Assembly: GCF_013009555.1 (NCBI RefSeq)
Contig: NZ_CP046176.1
Coordinates: 2,015,501 to 2,079,500 of the forward strand
Length of the DNA stretch: 64,000 bases
Source: Phocaeicola dorei
GTDB lineage: Bacteria; Bacteroidota; Bacteroidia; Bacteroidales; Bacteroidaceae
Direction of reading: 5' to 3'
The translations under genes were made by a program, and so were the position numbers. Under the pieces are notes generated by a model that was not told the origin of the DNA, made no database searches, and saw nothing but the letters and a program-made list of their open reading frames with translations. This document shows, in pieces, positions 55,747 through 64,000 of this stretch (its first letter is position 1; each line of letters begins with the position of its first letter).

Positions 55747-56156
55747 TTATTCTTGAGCCAGACTTTCTACCGATTTGATGAAAGCTTCGGCACGTGGTCT
55801 GAGATAATCTACCAATGCGGCATCGCAATAGGCAAAGTCTTCGTAGTCTCCACTGTGCCGTTTGTCAAACAAGTTGCTGAATGTGCTGCCATGTTCCAGA
55901 CTCAGTATTTCCGTGCGCACAAAGTGATAGGACAACATTATTTTTACTCCATTGTGGGTGCCTGCCTCGATTCCCTTAGCTATTTAACAAACCGATGGCT
56001 GCATAAAAGCAGGTATAATAAAGGCGGTTGATGGCGGCGTTAAAATAATTTCCCACACGCATATAGTCAGCTTCTTTCAAAGTCTTATACACTCGTTCAA
56101 TACGGTATTGAATCAAGGCAACGCGGTGCTCGGGGGATAGATAGTTCCTGCTTCAT
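55747..56156 (-). pseudogene. HEPN-domain toxin (HepT-like), broken by two frameshifts
   Basis: The ATG at 56156-56154 overlaps the nucleotidyltransferase stop (ATGA). Reading on the minus strand, MKQELSI is followed by an extra base in a C5 run (plus-strand G5 at 56132-56136) that shifts the frame; the next frame then reads PEHRVALIQYRIERVYK...RVGNYFNAAINRLYYTCFYAA...LLNS up to a stop at 55978-55976. One extra base at 55978 again restores the frame, giving KGIEAGTHNG joined to the open C-terminal half (MLSYHFVRTEILS...SLAQE, 55938-55747). Removing both bases rebuilds a HEPN protein of about 136 residues. It is therefore probably inactive. Confidence 0.8.
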
Positions 56157-56467
56157 AACACTATCCCTTCATTCATTACGTTCAGCGAAAACGGAGTCTG
56201 AAAGGGACGGTTCTCCCATAATCTGCGCAGCATAATCATTGGGCTGATAATAACTCCCGATTTTACTTCCAGTTCATAAAGCGGACGGATAATTTCCTGC
56301 TCGTATTCTGGAGTAAGCTGTGGCTCGTCTACAAGAATAAGCAGATCGATATCACTGTCTGGGCGAGCCTCTCCGCGAGCTTCCGATCCATAAAGTATGA
56401 TTTGGGCATTTGGTGCTACTTTGTGGAGGATACTGCGTATCATATCTACAATTTCGGTTCTTCGCAT
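56153..56467 (-). CDS. Minimal nucleotidyltransferase (MNT) antitoxin
   Basis: 104 residues, intact. The DNA-polymerase-beta-like motif GSEARG (27-32) and SDIDLLI with D39 and D41 mark a minimal nucleotidyltransferase (MntA type). In HEPN/MNT modules it neutralises the partner toxin, in some cases by AMP-adding to the HEPN RNase. Here the HEPN gene, overlapping by four bases, is frameshifted, so this is an orphan antitoxin or a remnant. Confidence 0.88.
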   Translation of the reverse strand: MRRTEIVDMIRSILHKVAPNAQIILYGSEARGEARPDSDIDLLILVDEPQLTPEYEQEIIRPLYELEVKSGVIISPMIMLRRLWENRPFQTPFSLNVMNEGIVL

Positions 56468-56588
56468 GATTTTTCTCCTTTCTCTATTTTATAGTAACAA
56501 AGATAATGAAAAAATGTCAACTTGTTACTGCCCTGTTTCTAAAAATATCTTTTTCTTTCTGGCCTTATTTAGTTCGATAATGCTTTTT

Positions 56589-57767
56589 CTATTGTATAGG
56601 CCGGTGGTTTTTCTTCCCGAAAAACTTATCAATAATCAATGCGATAGCCCCATCGCCCGTCACATTGCAAGCAGTGCCGAAACTATCCATGGCAATGTAA
56701 AGTGCTATCATCAAAGCCTGTTCACTTTCTCCGAATCCCAGCATGGAAGACAGGATCCCCAATGCAGCCATGATGGCTCCTCCCGGTACTCCAGGTGCGG
56801 CTACCATTGTAATTCCCAGCATAAAGATAAATCCTGCAAACATGGGGAAATCAAAAGGCATTCCTTGCATAATCATCAGTGCCAGTGCGCAAGCGACAAT
56901 CTTCAGCGTGCTTCCCGACAGATGAATTGTGGCGCATAGCGGAATGACAAATCCGGCTATATCCTCCGTAACCCCATTCTTGATGGTCTGCCGCAAAGTC
57001 ACCGGAATGGTGGCCGCCGATGACTGTGTGCCCAATGCTGTGAAATAGGCAGGCATCATCTTTCCCAGTAGTTTGAACGGGTTCCGGTGCACAAACAGCG
57101 CTGCAATGGTATATTGAAAAACCAGCAGGAAGATGTGAAGCAGGAAAATTACTCCGATAATTTTAATGAATACCATCAGAATGTTATATACCTGTCCGGA
57201 ATGAGTCATATTCAGGAATATACCGAATATATAGATAGGCAGCAGGGGCAGAATCACCGTCTGGATGGTCTTGACTATGATTTCTTTGAAATCGTTACAT
57301 ACGTTTTTCAGCGCTGTACTATCCAGATGTGCGATGCCCAGACCTAGCGTGAAGGCCAGGATCAAGGAAGTCATCACATTCATCACCGGAGGAATGCCTA
57401 CGGTGAAGAACGGAGAAATGTCATGCGCTTCACTGATTTGTTCTATCGGTGCTCCCGGAGCGATCATGGAAGGGAATAAAGTCACTCCGGTGAAATAAGA
57501 CAGGAATCCGGAGAACAAAGTGGCGCCGTATGCCACCAACGTTGTGATTACCAGCATCTTTCCCGCCTCCTTGCCGATATCGGCAATGGCGGGAGTGACC
57601 AGCCCGAGAATAATCAACGGAATGATGAAACCCAGGAACTCGCTGAAGATCCCGTTGAAAGTCACAAATACTCTCACCAGTTCGCCGGGAAGAACGTTTC
57701 CGAATCCTATACCCAATGCGATGGCGATGATAATCCGGGCTAATAAGCCGATTTTTAACCTCTTCAT
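56589..57767 (-). CDS. Dicarboxylate/amino acid:cation symporter (DAACS)
   Basis: 392 residues, eight or more membrane helices. The family's Ser-rich re-entrant loop SSAATIPVTLRQTIKNGV (seen as SSAATIPVTL) and the later GVPGGAIMAALG and DSFGTACNVTGDGA (substrate and sodium site) are clear. It is closest in style to the SstT/GltP sodium symporters for Ser/Thr or Glu/Asp; substrate is not assignable. A TATCTTTG box on the minus strand (57799-57792) lies upstream; the gene diverges from gnd. Confidence 0.9.
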   Translation of the reverse strand: MKRLKIGLLARIIIAIALGIGFGNVLPGELVRVFVTFNGIFSEFLGFIIPLIILGLVTPAIADIGKEAGKMLVITTLVAYGATLFSGFLSYFTGVTLFPSMIAPGAPIEQISEAHDISPFFTVGIPPVMNVMTSLILAFTLGLGIAHLDSTALKNVCNDFKEIIVKTIQTVILPLLPIYIFGIFLNMTHSGQVYNILMVFIKIIGVIFLLHIFLLVFQYTIAALFVHRNPFKLLGKMMPAYFTALGTQSSAATIPVTLRQTIKNGVTEDIAGFVIPLCATIHLSGSTLKIVACALALMIMQGMPFDFPMFAGFIFMLGITMVAAPGVPGGAIMAALGILSSMLGFGESEQALMIALYIAMDSFGTACNVTGDGAIALIIDKFFGKKNHRPIQ

Positions 57768-57791
57768 GATAATGTGCTATTGTTCAAATTG

Positions 57792-57799
57792 CAAAGATA
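57792..57799 (-). promoter_or_regulatory. -7 box for DAACS symporter
   Basis: TATCTTTG on the minus strand matches TAnnTTTG, 25 bases before the symporter start. The divergent gnd gene has no clear box in the 84-base gap. Confidence 0.5.
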
Positions 57800-57851
57800 G
57801 AATTATTGAACAAATTACCTATTAAATTGTTAAATATAAAAAGAACAATTT

Positions 57852-59288
57852 ATGGAAAAGGCAGATATAGGATTAATCGGATTAGGCGTGATGGGGCAGA
57901 ACCTTGCTCTGAATCTCGCTGACAAGGGATGGAAGGTCGTAGTATGGAACCGTACCGTTCCCGGAAAAGAAGAAAATGTAGTAGATAACTTTATAGCAAA
58001 CCGTGCCAAAGGAAAAGGTATCATAGGCAGTAATGAACTGACGGATTTTGTCGAAGCGCTGAAAGCTCCGCGTGTCATCCTCTTGATGGTACAGGCAGGT
58101 CCGGCTGTCGATGAACTGATGGGTAAGCTGCTTCCTTTACTGGATAAGGGCGATATCCTCATTGATGGAGGGAACTCTTATTATGAAGATACGGAACGTC
58201 GTGTGAAGGAACTTTATGATAAAGGAATGTACTTTGTAGGTTGCGGTATCTCAGGAGGTGAGGAGGGTGCTCTGCATGGAGCGTCCATCATGCCTGGTGG
58301 TGCGCAAGAGGCATGGCCGGTCATTCAGCCGATGCTGAAAAGTATTGCGGCAAAAGCCGAGGACGGCACTCCGTGTTGCGAATGGGTGGGGCCCGGTGGG
58401 GCAGGCCACTATGTGAAGATGGTGCACAATGGCATAGAATATGGGGATATGCAGTTGATAGCTGAAAGTTATTTCGCCATGAAGCATCTGCTGGCATTGA
58501 AGAACGAACAGATGGCGGATATTTTTGAACAATGGAACAAAGGACGCCTGCACAGTTACCTGATAGAGATTACTTCAGCCATTCTGCGTCATAAAGAACA
58601 AGGAGGCGGTTATTTGCTCGACAACATTCTGGATGCTGCCGGGCAAAAAGGAACGGGTCGTTGGAGTGTCATTAACTCTCTGCAACTCAATACGCCGCTG
58701 GACGTGATTGCCGAAGCTGTTTTTGCCCGTAATCTGTCGGCGGAGAAGAACTTGCGTGTGCTGATGTCCCAGCATTATATGCATGTGGAGAATCATCCGG
58801 TATATAATTATCAGGATACGGTGGCCGGATTGGAGAGTACCTTGTATGCCGCCCGTCTGATAGGTTATGCGCAAGGGTTTGCTCTGATGCGCACTGCCAG
58901 TGAGCAATATGGCTGGAAATTGGATCTTTCCACCATCGCCCTGTTGTGGCGTGCCGGATGCATTATCCGTTCCGCTTTCTTGAACGACATTGCCGAGGCC
59001 TATCGCCGTGCGCCGGGATTGTCGCATCTGTTGCTGGACGAGCATTTCGGACGGGAAGTAACGGAAGCCCTGCCCGCGTGGAAGAAATACATCGGCGTCA
59101 TGTTGAAAGAAGGATTGCCCGTACCTGTACTTTCCGCAGCGTTGAATTATTTTCTGGGTCTGACCACCAACCATTCCCCGGCTAATATGATTCAGGCGAT
59201 GCGTGATTATTTCGGAGCTCATACCTTCGAGCGTGTGGACAGTCCACGGGGGGAATTTTTCCACGAACATTGGGAAGACAACTATTGA
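57852..59288 (+). CDS. gnd: 6-phosphogluconate dehydrogenase, decarboxylating
   Basis: 478 residues, the usual length of the long 6PGDH class. Makes ribulose-5-phosphate, CO2 and NADPH. Seen: NADP fold GLGVMGQNLALNLAD, LIDGGNSYYEDT, GISGGEEGALHGASIMPGG (seen in part), and KMVHNGIEYGDMQ, with the catalytic Lys. First gene of the gnd-zwf-pgl operon, which holds the whole oxidative pentose phosphate branch in reverse order of the pathway. Confidence 0.97.
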   Translation: MEKADIGLIGLGVMGQNLALNLADKGWKVVVWNRTVPGKEENVVDNFIANRAKGKGIIGSNELTDFVEALKAPRVILLMVQAGPAVDELMGKLLPLLDKGDILIDGGNSYYEDTERRVKELYDKGMYFVGCGISGGEEGALHGASIMPGGAQEAWPVIQPMLKSIAAKAEDGTPCCEWVGPGGAGHYVKMVHNGIEYGDMQLIAESYFAMKHLLALKNEQMADIFEQWNKGRLHSYLIEITSAILRHKEQGGGYLLDNILDAAGQKGTGRWSVINSLQLNTPLDVIAEAVFARNLSAEKNLRVLMSQHYMHVENHPVYNYQDTVAGLESTLYAARLIGYAQGFALMRTASEQYGWKLDLSTIALLWRAGCIIRSAFLNDIAEAYRRAPGLSHLLLDEHFGREVTEALPAWKKYIGVMLKEGLPVPVLSAALNYFLGLTTNHSPANMIQAMRDYFGAHTFERVDSPRGEFFHEHWEDNY

Positions 59289-59336
59289 TACGTCGCAACA
59301 CAAAGCATTATACATTCATTTTTAAAAGAAAGAATC

Positions 59337-60845
59337 ATGAGTTTACCACATAGTTTATTTTTGGTCATCTTCGGTGCATCCGGTGATTTAACCCGGCGCA
59401 AACTGATGCCTGCCCTGATAAAGATACATAACGGGAAACGCTTCCCCGAGCATTTTGCCATTATCGGCTGTGCCCGTACTGCATATACGGACGAAACCTA
59501 TCGTGCTTATTTGAAAGAAGAACTGATAAAGTCCGGTTCTCTTACAAAAGAAGAGATGGAAACATTGGACGATTTTCTCTCTACTGTCCATTATCAGTCC
59601 ATGGACCCGGCGGACGAAACCACTTATTCTCTGCTGAATGACCGTCTGAAGGAGCTTTCACCTCAATATGAGAATAATGGGAATTATTTATTCTACCTGG
59701 CCACTCCGCCATTGCTTTATGAACTGATTCCGAAATATCTGCATGATGCGGGCTTGCTGAAAAAGCCCGGATTAAAGCGTATCATTGTCGAGAAGCCTTT
59801 TGGATACGACCTTGCTTCTGCTCAGAAACTGAATAAGATCTATGCCGCTTATTTTAAAGAAGAGGATATTTACCGTATCGATCATTTCCTAGGCAAGGAA
59901 ACGGTACAGAATATTATGGTGACCCGTTTTGGAAGTACCATTTACGAACCGATATGGAACCGTAACTATATAGATCATGTGGAAATCACTGCGGTGGAAA
60001 ATATGGGTATAGGTACTCGCGGAGGGTATTATGACGGAGCGGGAGCTCTGCGTGATATGGTACAGAACCACCTGATGCAGTTGCTTGCCATTACTGCCAT
60101 GGAACCGCCTGCCAAGTTTGACAAGAATGGTTTTCGTAACGAGGTGATCAAAGTCTATCAGTCCCTTCGTCCGCTGACTGATGAGTATATCCGTGATAAC
60201 GTTGTCCGCGGACAATATATTGCCGGTGACGACCGTATCGGTTATCGTGAAGAAAAGAATGTTCATCCTGATTCCCGTACGGATACCTACGTGGCGATGT
60301 GCCTGTATGTGGACAACTGGCGTTGGCAGGGAGTACCTTTTTATATCCGTACCGGCAAGCAGATGCCTACCAAGGTGACCGAAATTGTGATTCATTTCAA
60401 ACCGGCCCCTATGCAGATGTTTCAAATGAAGGAGGGCTTGTATAAAGGTGAGGAACTGATTATCCGTATTCAGCCCGACGAGGGAATTCTTCAGCGCATA
60501 GCCATGAAAGAACCTGGTGCCGGTTTCTATATGGGAACCATGGAGATGGATTTCAGCTATGACCAGCACGATCAGGAAACGGGGGATGCGTACGTACGCC
60601 TGTTGGAAGACAGTCTGGCGGGTGATCCTACACTTTTTACCCGTTCCGATGCCGTGGACGAGAGCTGGACTTACTTTGACAAGATTCTGGATTATTGGAA
60701 GAAGCATCCCGAAACTCCTCTTTATGGGTATCCTGCAGGAACATGGGGACCAAAAGAAGCGGATGTGTTGATCAACCGCAGTCATGCCGAATGGACAAAC
60801 CCGTGCAAGAATCTGACACATTCCAATTTATACTGTAAATTGTAA
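59337..60845 (+). CDS. zwf: Glucose-6-phosphate 1-dehydrogenase
   Basis: 502 residues. Oxidises glucose-6-phosphate to the lactone with NADP. The coenzyme loop GASGDLTRRK (13-22) and the substrate motif RIDHFLGKE (with the catalytic His and Lys) are present, along with YDGAGALRDMVQNH. It follows gnd by 48 bases and is followed by pgl, so the three are cotranscribed. Confidence 0.97.
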   Translation: MSLPHSLFLVIFGASGDLTRRKLMPALIKIHNGKRFPEHFAIIGCARTAYTDETYRAYLKEELIKSGSLTKEEMETLDDFLSTVHYQSMDPADETTYSLLNDRLKELSPQYENNGNYLFYLATPPLLYELIPKYLHDAGLLKKPGLKRIIVEKPFGYDLASAQKLNKIYAAYFKEEDIYRIDHFLGKETVQNIMVTRFGSTIYEPIWNRNYIDHVEITAVENMGIGTRGGYYDGAGALRDMVQNHLMQLLAITAMEPPAKFDKNGFRNEVIKVYQSLRPLTDEYIRDNVVRGQYIAGDDRIGYREEKNVHPDSRTDTYVAMCLYVDNWRWQGVPFYIRTGKQMPTKVTEIVIHFKPAPMQMFQMKEGLYKGEELIIRIQPDEGILQRIAMKEPGAGFYMGTMEMDFSYDQHDQETGDAYVRLLEDSLAGDPTLFTRSDAVDESWTYFDKILDYWKKHPETPLYGYPAGTWGPKEADVLINRSHAEWTNPCKNLTHSNLYCKL

Positions 60846-60905
60846 GTCGTCATCTGTGAATAGTAAATTTAAACAGCAAACTCTGAGTAATAAATAGTGA
60901 ATAAG

Positions 60906-61610
60906 ATGATTGACCATAACTTGTATGCGTCGCCTGTACAAGCGTCGCAAGCCTTGATAACTCATATATTGGAAGCGATGGATAAAGAGCCTGAACGGCC
61001 TTTTACCATTGCTCTTTCCGGAGGAACTACTCCTGCCACACTTTTTGAGGTTTGGGAGCGTGAATATGCCGCATATACCCCTTGGCCCCGTATTTATTTC
61101 TATTGGGTGGACGAGCGTTGCGTGCCACCTGGCGATGATCAGAGCAACTTTGGCTTGGCCCATCGTCTGCTGCTTGGCAAGGTAGGTATTCCTGCCAGTC
61201 ATTACTACCGTATTGTGGGTGAGGGCGCTCCCGAAGAAGAAGCCAAACAGTATTCTTCCATAGTCAAGACCACCGTTCCGACCATGGACGGTGTGCCTGT
61301 TTTTGATTTTGTATTATTAGGGATAGGAGAGGACGGGCATACATCATCCATTTTCCCCGACCATCAGGGACTTCTTACCGCCGGGGAACCGTATGAGGTG
61401 TCCGTCAATCCTTATAATAAAACAGTGCGTATATGCATGACGGGACGTCCTTTGATAGAAGCCCGGCATACCTGTTTTCTGGTGACGGGCGAGAACAAAT
61501 GCAGTATTCTGAAAGAAATCCTTGATAAAAATAAGGAAGAGGTCTATCCGGCATCCTATATCTGGCATCATGCACGTAATCCGCAACTGTATGCATCACT
61601 TGTATCATAA
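60906..61610 (+). CDS. pgl: 6-phosphogluconolactonase
   Basis: 234 residues from the ATG at 60906; a GTG at 60897 (three codons earlier) is possible. The family motifs ALSGGTTPATLFE (about 37-49), VDERCVPPGDDQSNFG and LGIGEDGHTSSIFPDH are all present. It hydrolyses 6-phosphogluconolactone. DevB/SOL family, not the YbhE type. It closes the operon and lies 60 bases after zwf. Confidence 0.95.
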   Translation: MIDHNLYASPVQASQALITHILEAMDKEPERPFTIALSGGTTPATLFEVWEREYAAYTPWPRIYFYWVDERCVPPGDDQSNFGLAHRLLLGKVGIPASHYYRIVGEGAPEEEAKQYSSIVKTTVPTMDGVPVFDFVLLGIGEDGHTSSIFPDHQGLLTAGEPYEVSVNPYNKTVRICMTGRPLIEARHTCFLVTGENKCSILKEILDKNKEEVYPASYIWHHARNPQLYASLVS

Positions 61611-61697
61611 TATTTCTTTTAGATGAAGAGTTTAAACGAAAATAACTTTCTAGATGGGAAATGAATCAACTATGGACGCTATGTGTCCTATAGATAT

Positions 61698-61760
61698 AAA
61701 AAAAGGAGCAACGCCTTGCTCCAACCTTTGTTAACCTTAAATCTAATACTATGAAAAACA
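61698..61760 (-). ncRNA. Candidate small RNA of about 63 nt
   Basis: A consensus promoter on the minus strand (61796-61766) would start transcription near 61760. About 38 bases on comes a perfect 7-bp hairpin (GGAGCAA 61705-61711 with TTGCTCC 61716-61722) followed by seven U (61704-61698). The 63-nt product has no ORF of useful length. The gap 61611-61905 contains nothing else except the hairpin near cydB. Not matched to a known family; a search against Bacteroidales Rfam families would be informative. Confidence 0.55.
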
Positions 61761-61765
61761 CAATG

Positions 61766-61796
61766 CAAAGGTACGGATATTTCGGAAATTTGCAAG
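61766..61796 (-). promoter_or_regulatory. Promoter of the candidate small RNA
   Basis: On the minus strand: CTTG (61796-61793), 19 bases, TACCTTTG (61773-61766). The -7 box is a perfect match and the spacing is ideal. Confidence 0.6.
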
Positions 61797-61842
61797 ATAT
61801 TCTCTTCATTTTATAGGTTGAAACAATGTTATTTAACATAGA

Positions 61843-61883
61843 AAGGCATCCTGTTTACAGCTATTTGCAAAACAGGATGCCTT
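61843..61883 (-). terminator. Terminator after cydB
   Basis: AAGGCATCCTGTTT (61843-61856) pairs perfectly with 61870-61883. It lies just after the cydB stop (61906, minus strand). The U-tract on the minus strand is short. Confidence 0.6.
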
Positions 61884-61905
61884 CACTATAATCCATTAAG
61901 ACTCT

Positions 61906-63051
61906 TTAATAGGCGTGTCCGTCTTGTTCCAGTTCCTTTGCGGTAATGGGCTTGCGGTCTATGGCACGCCAAGCATAAATGATATAGGCCAGAACGAAAG
62001 GTACCAGAATGGAAACGTATGCCATGGTGCGTAGGGTAAACTCGCTGGAGCAACTGTTGGCCAAAGTCAGCGAACTTTGTAAATCGGCTGTAGACGGGTA
62101 GTAAGCTGTATTATTATATCCTGCGCAAAGTAATAAAGCTAATACAGTGAGCACGACACCGGGACCGGCAAACCAGATACCATTGGTGGCAGTCTTGCTG
62201 AATACAGCTTTTCCAATGCCCCAAAGAACCCCGACCACTCCGATGAGGAACAATACCAGCAATAGGGGTATATCCATCAGATTGAGGAAATACTTGTAAG
62301 GTTCCATATAAATTTCCTTTGTTTCGGGATTTACAGCGAAACCGTCGGCTAATAAAGTGCGGATAACGAAAGCCAGAAACAGGATAAGGAAAGGAATCGC
62401 ATCGGTTATAAGCTGACGGCGGCAACGGGGAATCAAGTCTTTATCCCGGATGTTATTGATAAAATAAAGATTACCCAAAAGACGGGCCAGGAAGAATACG
62501 GCGAATCCCAAGACCAGATTCCAAGGATTAGTCAGCGCATCCAGTCCGTGCCATCCGTTGGCCCAACTGCTGATGACAGGCATCAGTTCATTGCCCATGT
62601 TGCCTTTATTAACCAGGAAATTGGAGCCGGTAAAGAAAGTAGCCACGGCTCCTCCCAGCAACAACGGACCCACAATGCCGTTTATAACCAGAAACCATTG
62701 GTAAGTGCGTTTGCCCAGCAGATTGCCCAGCTTGGATTGGAACTCGTATGAGACAGCCTGCAATACGAAACTGAAAAGAATAATCATCCACAACCAGTAA
62801 GCACCGCCGAAGCTGGTACTGTAGAACAGTGGGAAAGAAGCGAAGAAAGCGCCCCCGAAAGTGACTAAAGTGGTAAAAGTAAACTCCCACTTGCGTCCTG
62901 TGGAGTTTACCAGCAAGGCACGTTCTTCGTCATTGCGTCCCAGCGTGAACAATAAGGAATTACCACCCTGTACAAAGAGCAGGAACACCAACAGGGCTCC
63001 CAGTAACGATACCAGGAACCACCAATAATTTTGTAAAAATATATAGTCCAT
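61906..63051 (-). CDS. cydB: Cytochrome bd oxidase subunit II
   Basis: 381 residues with about eight membrane helices. It is the second subunit of the quinol oxidase that reduces low levels of O2 and lets Bacteroides tolerate and benefit from nanomolar oxygen. The N-terminus (WFLVSLLGALLVFLLFVQGGNSLL) and the segments GGAFFASFPLFYST and FTGSNFLVNKGN fit CydB. The gene lies 63 bases after cydA on the same strand and shares its transcript. Confidence 0.95.
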   Translation of the reverse strand: MDYIFLQNYWWFLVSLLGALLVFLLFVQGGNSLLFTLGRNDEERALLVNSTGRKWEFTFTTLVTFGGAFFASFPLFYSTSFGGAYWLWMIILFSFVLQAVSYEFQSKLGNLLGKRTYQWFLVINGIVGPLLLGGAVATFFTGSNFLVNKGNMGNELMPVISSWANGWHGLDALTNPWNLVLGFAVFFLARLLGNLYFINNIRDKDLIPRCRRQLITDAIPFLILFLAFVIRTLLADGFAVNPETKEIYMEPYKYFLNLMDIPLLLVLFLIGVVGVLWGIGKAVFSKTATNGIWFAGPGVVLTVLALLLCAGYNNTAYYPSTADLQSSLTLANSCSSEFTLRTMAYVSILVPFVLAYIIYAWRAIDRKPITAKELEQDGHAY

Positions 63052-63114
63052 AATGTTCTAATTTAAAAATGGAGAATTGAATATTGAAAGATAGAACTGA
63101 AGAAACCTTAGTTC

Positions 63115-64000
63115 TCAATTCTTGATTCCCTCCGGCCCTTTCTTGATAGCCTTCAGCATAATACCTATTTCTGCAAAGAGCAGAACGGTGAACAACAGAA
63201 GGAAAATAAAGAAAGTAAGTTGTACAGACCCTGTCTGTAACTTGGAGATGGCTGCTCCTACGGGCAGCATATCCTGTATAGCCCATGGCTGGCGCCCTAC
63301 CTCGGCTACCACCCAGCCTGCCTGACTACCGATGTAGGCTAACGGAATAGTCCACAAAGCCACCCGTTGCAGCCATCGCATATCGGCCAGTTTCTCTTTT
63401 TTCGATACAATCAATACGATGATAAAGAACAGGATGAAATAACCTCCCAGTCCCACCATGACCCGGAATGACCAGAAAGTAAGTTCCACATTAGGAACCA
63501 GATGGGTGGGGTCCTTGATATATCCGTAACCAAAATATTTCACGTTTTCGTCCAATGTCTTGCGAGCTACGGCGGCGCTTGCTTCGTCACCTGCCTTATG
63601 CGCTTTGCGGAATGCATCCAGAGCGGCGATGGCAATCTGTCCGCGTTTAATTTTCTCTTCGGCCGATAAAGCCGTTGTACCGTCGGGCATCTGATAACCA
63701 CCTTCCAGCAGATTGTTGATACCCGGGACATAGCCGTCTATGTCGTGAGTGGCAAGAATGGAAAGCATTTTGGGGATTTTCAAATCTCCTACAATGGTGA
63801 AGGGCACTCCGTTTCCACCATCGTGTAATCCTTCGGCGGCGGCCATTTTCATAGGCTGTACTTTGGCTACCTGTACTCCCGAAATATCACCCGTCCATGC
63901 AGTGACGAGAGAAGCGAACAGACCTACGGCGGCGGCAACTTTAATGCTGCTCAGAGCGAACTCCTTCTGACGGTTGCGCAATAAATACCAACAACTTATT
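63115..64000 (-). CDS. cydA: Cytochrome bd oxidase subunit I, C-terminal part
   Basis: The frame is open to the right edge of the window, so the N-terminal part and start codon are missing; an apparent start at 63981 is a TTG inside the gene (frame reads ..CWYLLRNRQKEFALSS). About 295 residues are visible. Seen: the long periplasmic segment, LTFWSFRVMVGLGGYF (a helix with conserved Arg and Met typical of CydA haem b ligation), and GRQPWAIQDMLP, the Q-P-W motif before the last helices. CydA carries haems b558, b595 and d and the quinol site. Confidence 0.95.
   Translation of the reverse strand, partial: ISCWYLLRNRQKEFALSSIKVAAAVGLFASLVTAWTGDISGVQVAKVQPMKMAAAEGLHDGGNGVPFTIVGDLKIPKMLSILATHDIDGYVPGINNLLEGGYQMPDGTTALSAEEKIKRGQIAIAALDAFRKAHKAGDEASAAVARKTLDENVKYFGYGYIKDPTHLVPNVELTFWSFRVMVGLGGYFILFFIIVLIVSKKEKLADMRWLQRVALWTIPLAYIGSQAGWVVAEVGRQPWAIQDMLPVGAAISKLQTGSVQLTFFIFLLLFTVLLFAEIGIMLKAIKKGPEGIKN

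Noticed and set aside
55690..56031. Plus-strand ORF opposite the HEPN remnant
   Set aside because: The opposite strand reads as HEPN protein fragments with family features; this frame has none.
63979..63981. TTG as the cydA start
   Set aside because: The frame continues upstream to the window edge with CydA-like sequence, so the gene is simply cut.

Overview
The window looks like a stretch of a gut Bacteroidales chromosome, most likely Bacteroides or Phocaeicola. I base this on the TAnnTTTG-type -7 promoter boxes with TTTG-like -33 boxes, general lack of Shine-Dalgarno sequences, many lipoprotein and outer-membrane beta-barrel genes, a type III glutamine synthetase, an S16 protein with a long Ala/Glu/Lys tail, DUF4301 and DUF1573 proteins, and a biotin operon with BioG. 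The species name is inference. I see no rRNA, tRNA, CRISPR array, phage or intact transposon. Most of the window is core metabolism.

Layout. 1-4.2 kb: the end of a choice-of-anchor-J surface protein, a PD-(D/E)XK nuclease-family gene, rpsP and ferritin; two copies of a 178-bp hairpin-bearing repeat lie here and a third lies near 50.5 kb. 4.2-12 kb, minus strand: esterase, OPT transporter, outer-membrane protein and metallophosphoesterase pair, DUF1573 protein, diacylglycerol kinase and a RelA/SpoT protein with a degraded hydrolase site. 12.2-19.3 kb: DUF4301 protein, a PNGase F-like secreted protein, AlkD-like and GNAT genes, a PadR-PspC pair and purT. 19.6-26.6 kb: a possible small RNA, then a five-gene minus-strand operon (porin, imelysin lipoprotein, 65-residue ORF, di-haem oxidoreductase, CcsA/ResB cytochrome c maturation) driven by a clear promoter; this looks like a self-contained periplasmic haem/metal redox module.

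27-32.7 kb: a rhomboid protease next to a 21-bp palindromic tandem array, then a glycogen operon (debranching enzyme, GT4/GT5 glycosyltransferase, GH57 amylase). 32.8-38.8 kb: a biotin operon bioB-A-F-G-C-D preceded by an unknown 122-codon ORF whose last codons contain an intrinsic terminator just before bioB, which suggests attenuation. 38.9-46 kb, minus strand: nitrogen assimilation (type III glutamine synthetase, AmtB, PII, a putative porin) and lysine/peptidoglycan genes (dapL, dapF).

46.4-50.4 kb: a tandem-ATPase ABC protein, a DapA-family aldolase/lyase and a sodium:solute symporter. 50.7-55.6 kb: nitronate monooxygenase-like gene, then DcuB-type C4-dicarboxylate carrier, periplasmic asparaginase and a porin, which together would feed asparagine-derived aspartate to fumarate respiration. 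55.7-56.5 kb: a decayed HEPN/MNT toxin-antitoxin pair in which the HEPN toxin has two frameshifts and the nucleotidyltransferase antitoxin is intact. 56.6-61.6 kb: a dicarboxylate/amino-acid symporter and the oxidative pentose phosphate operon gnd-zwf-pgl. 61.6-64 kb: a minus-strand small RNA candidate and cytochrome bd oxidase cydB and cydA, the latter cut by the window end.
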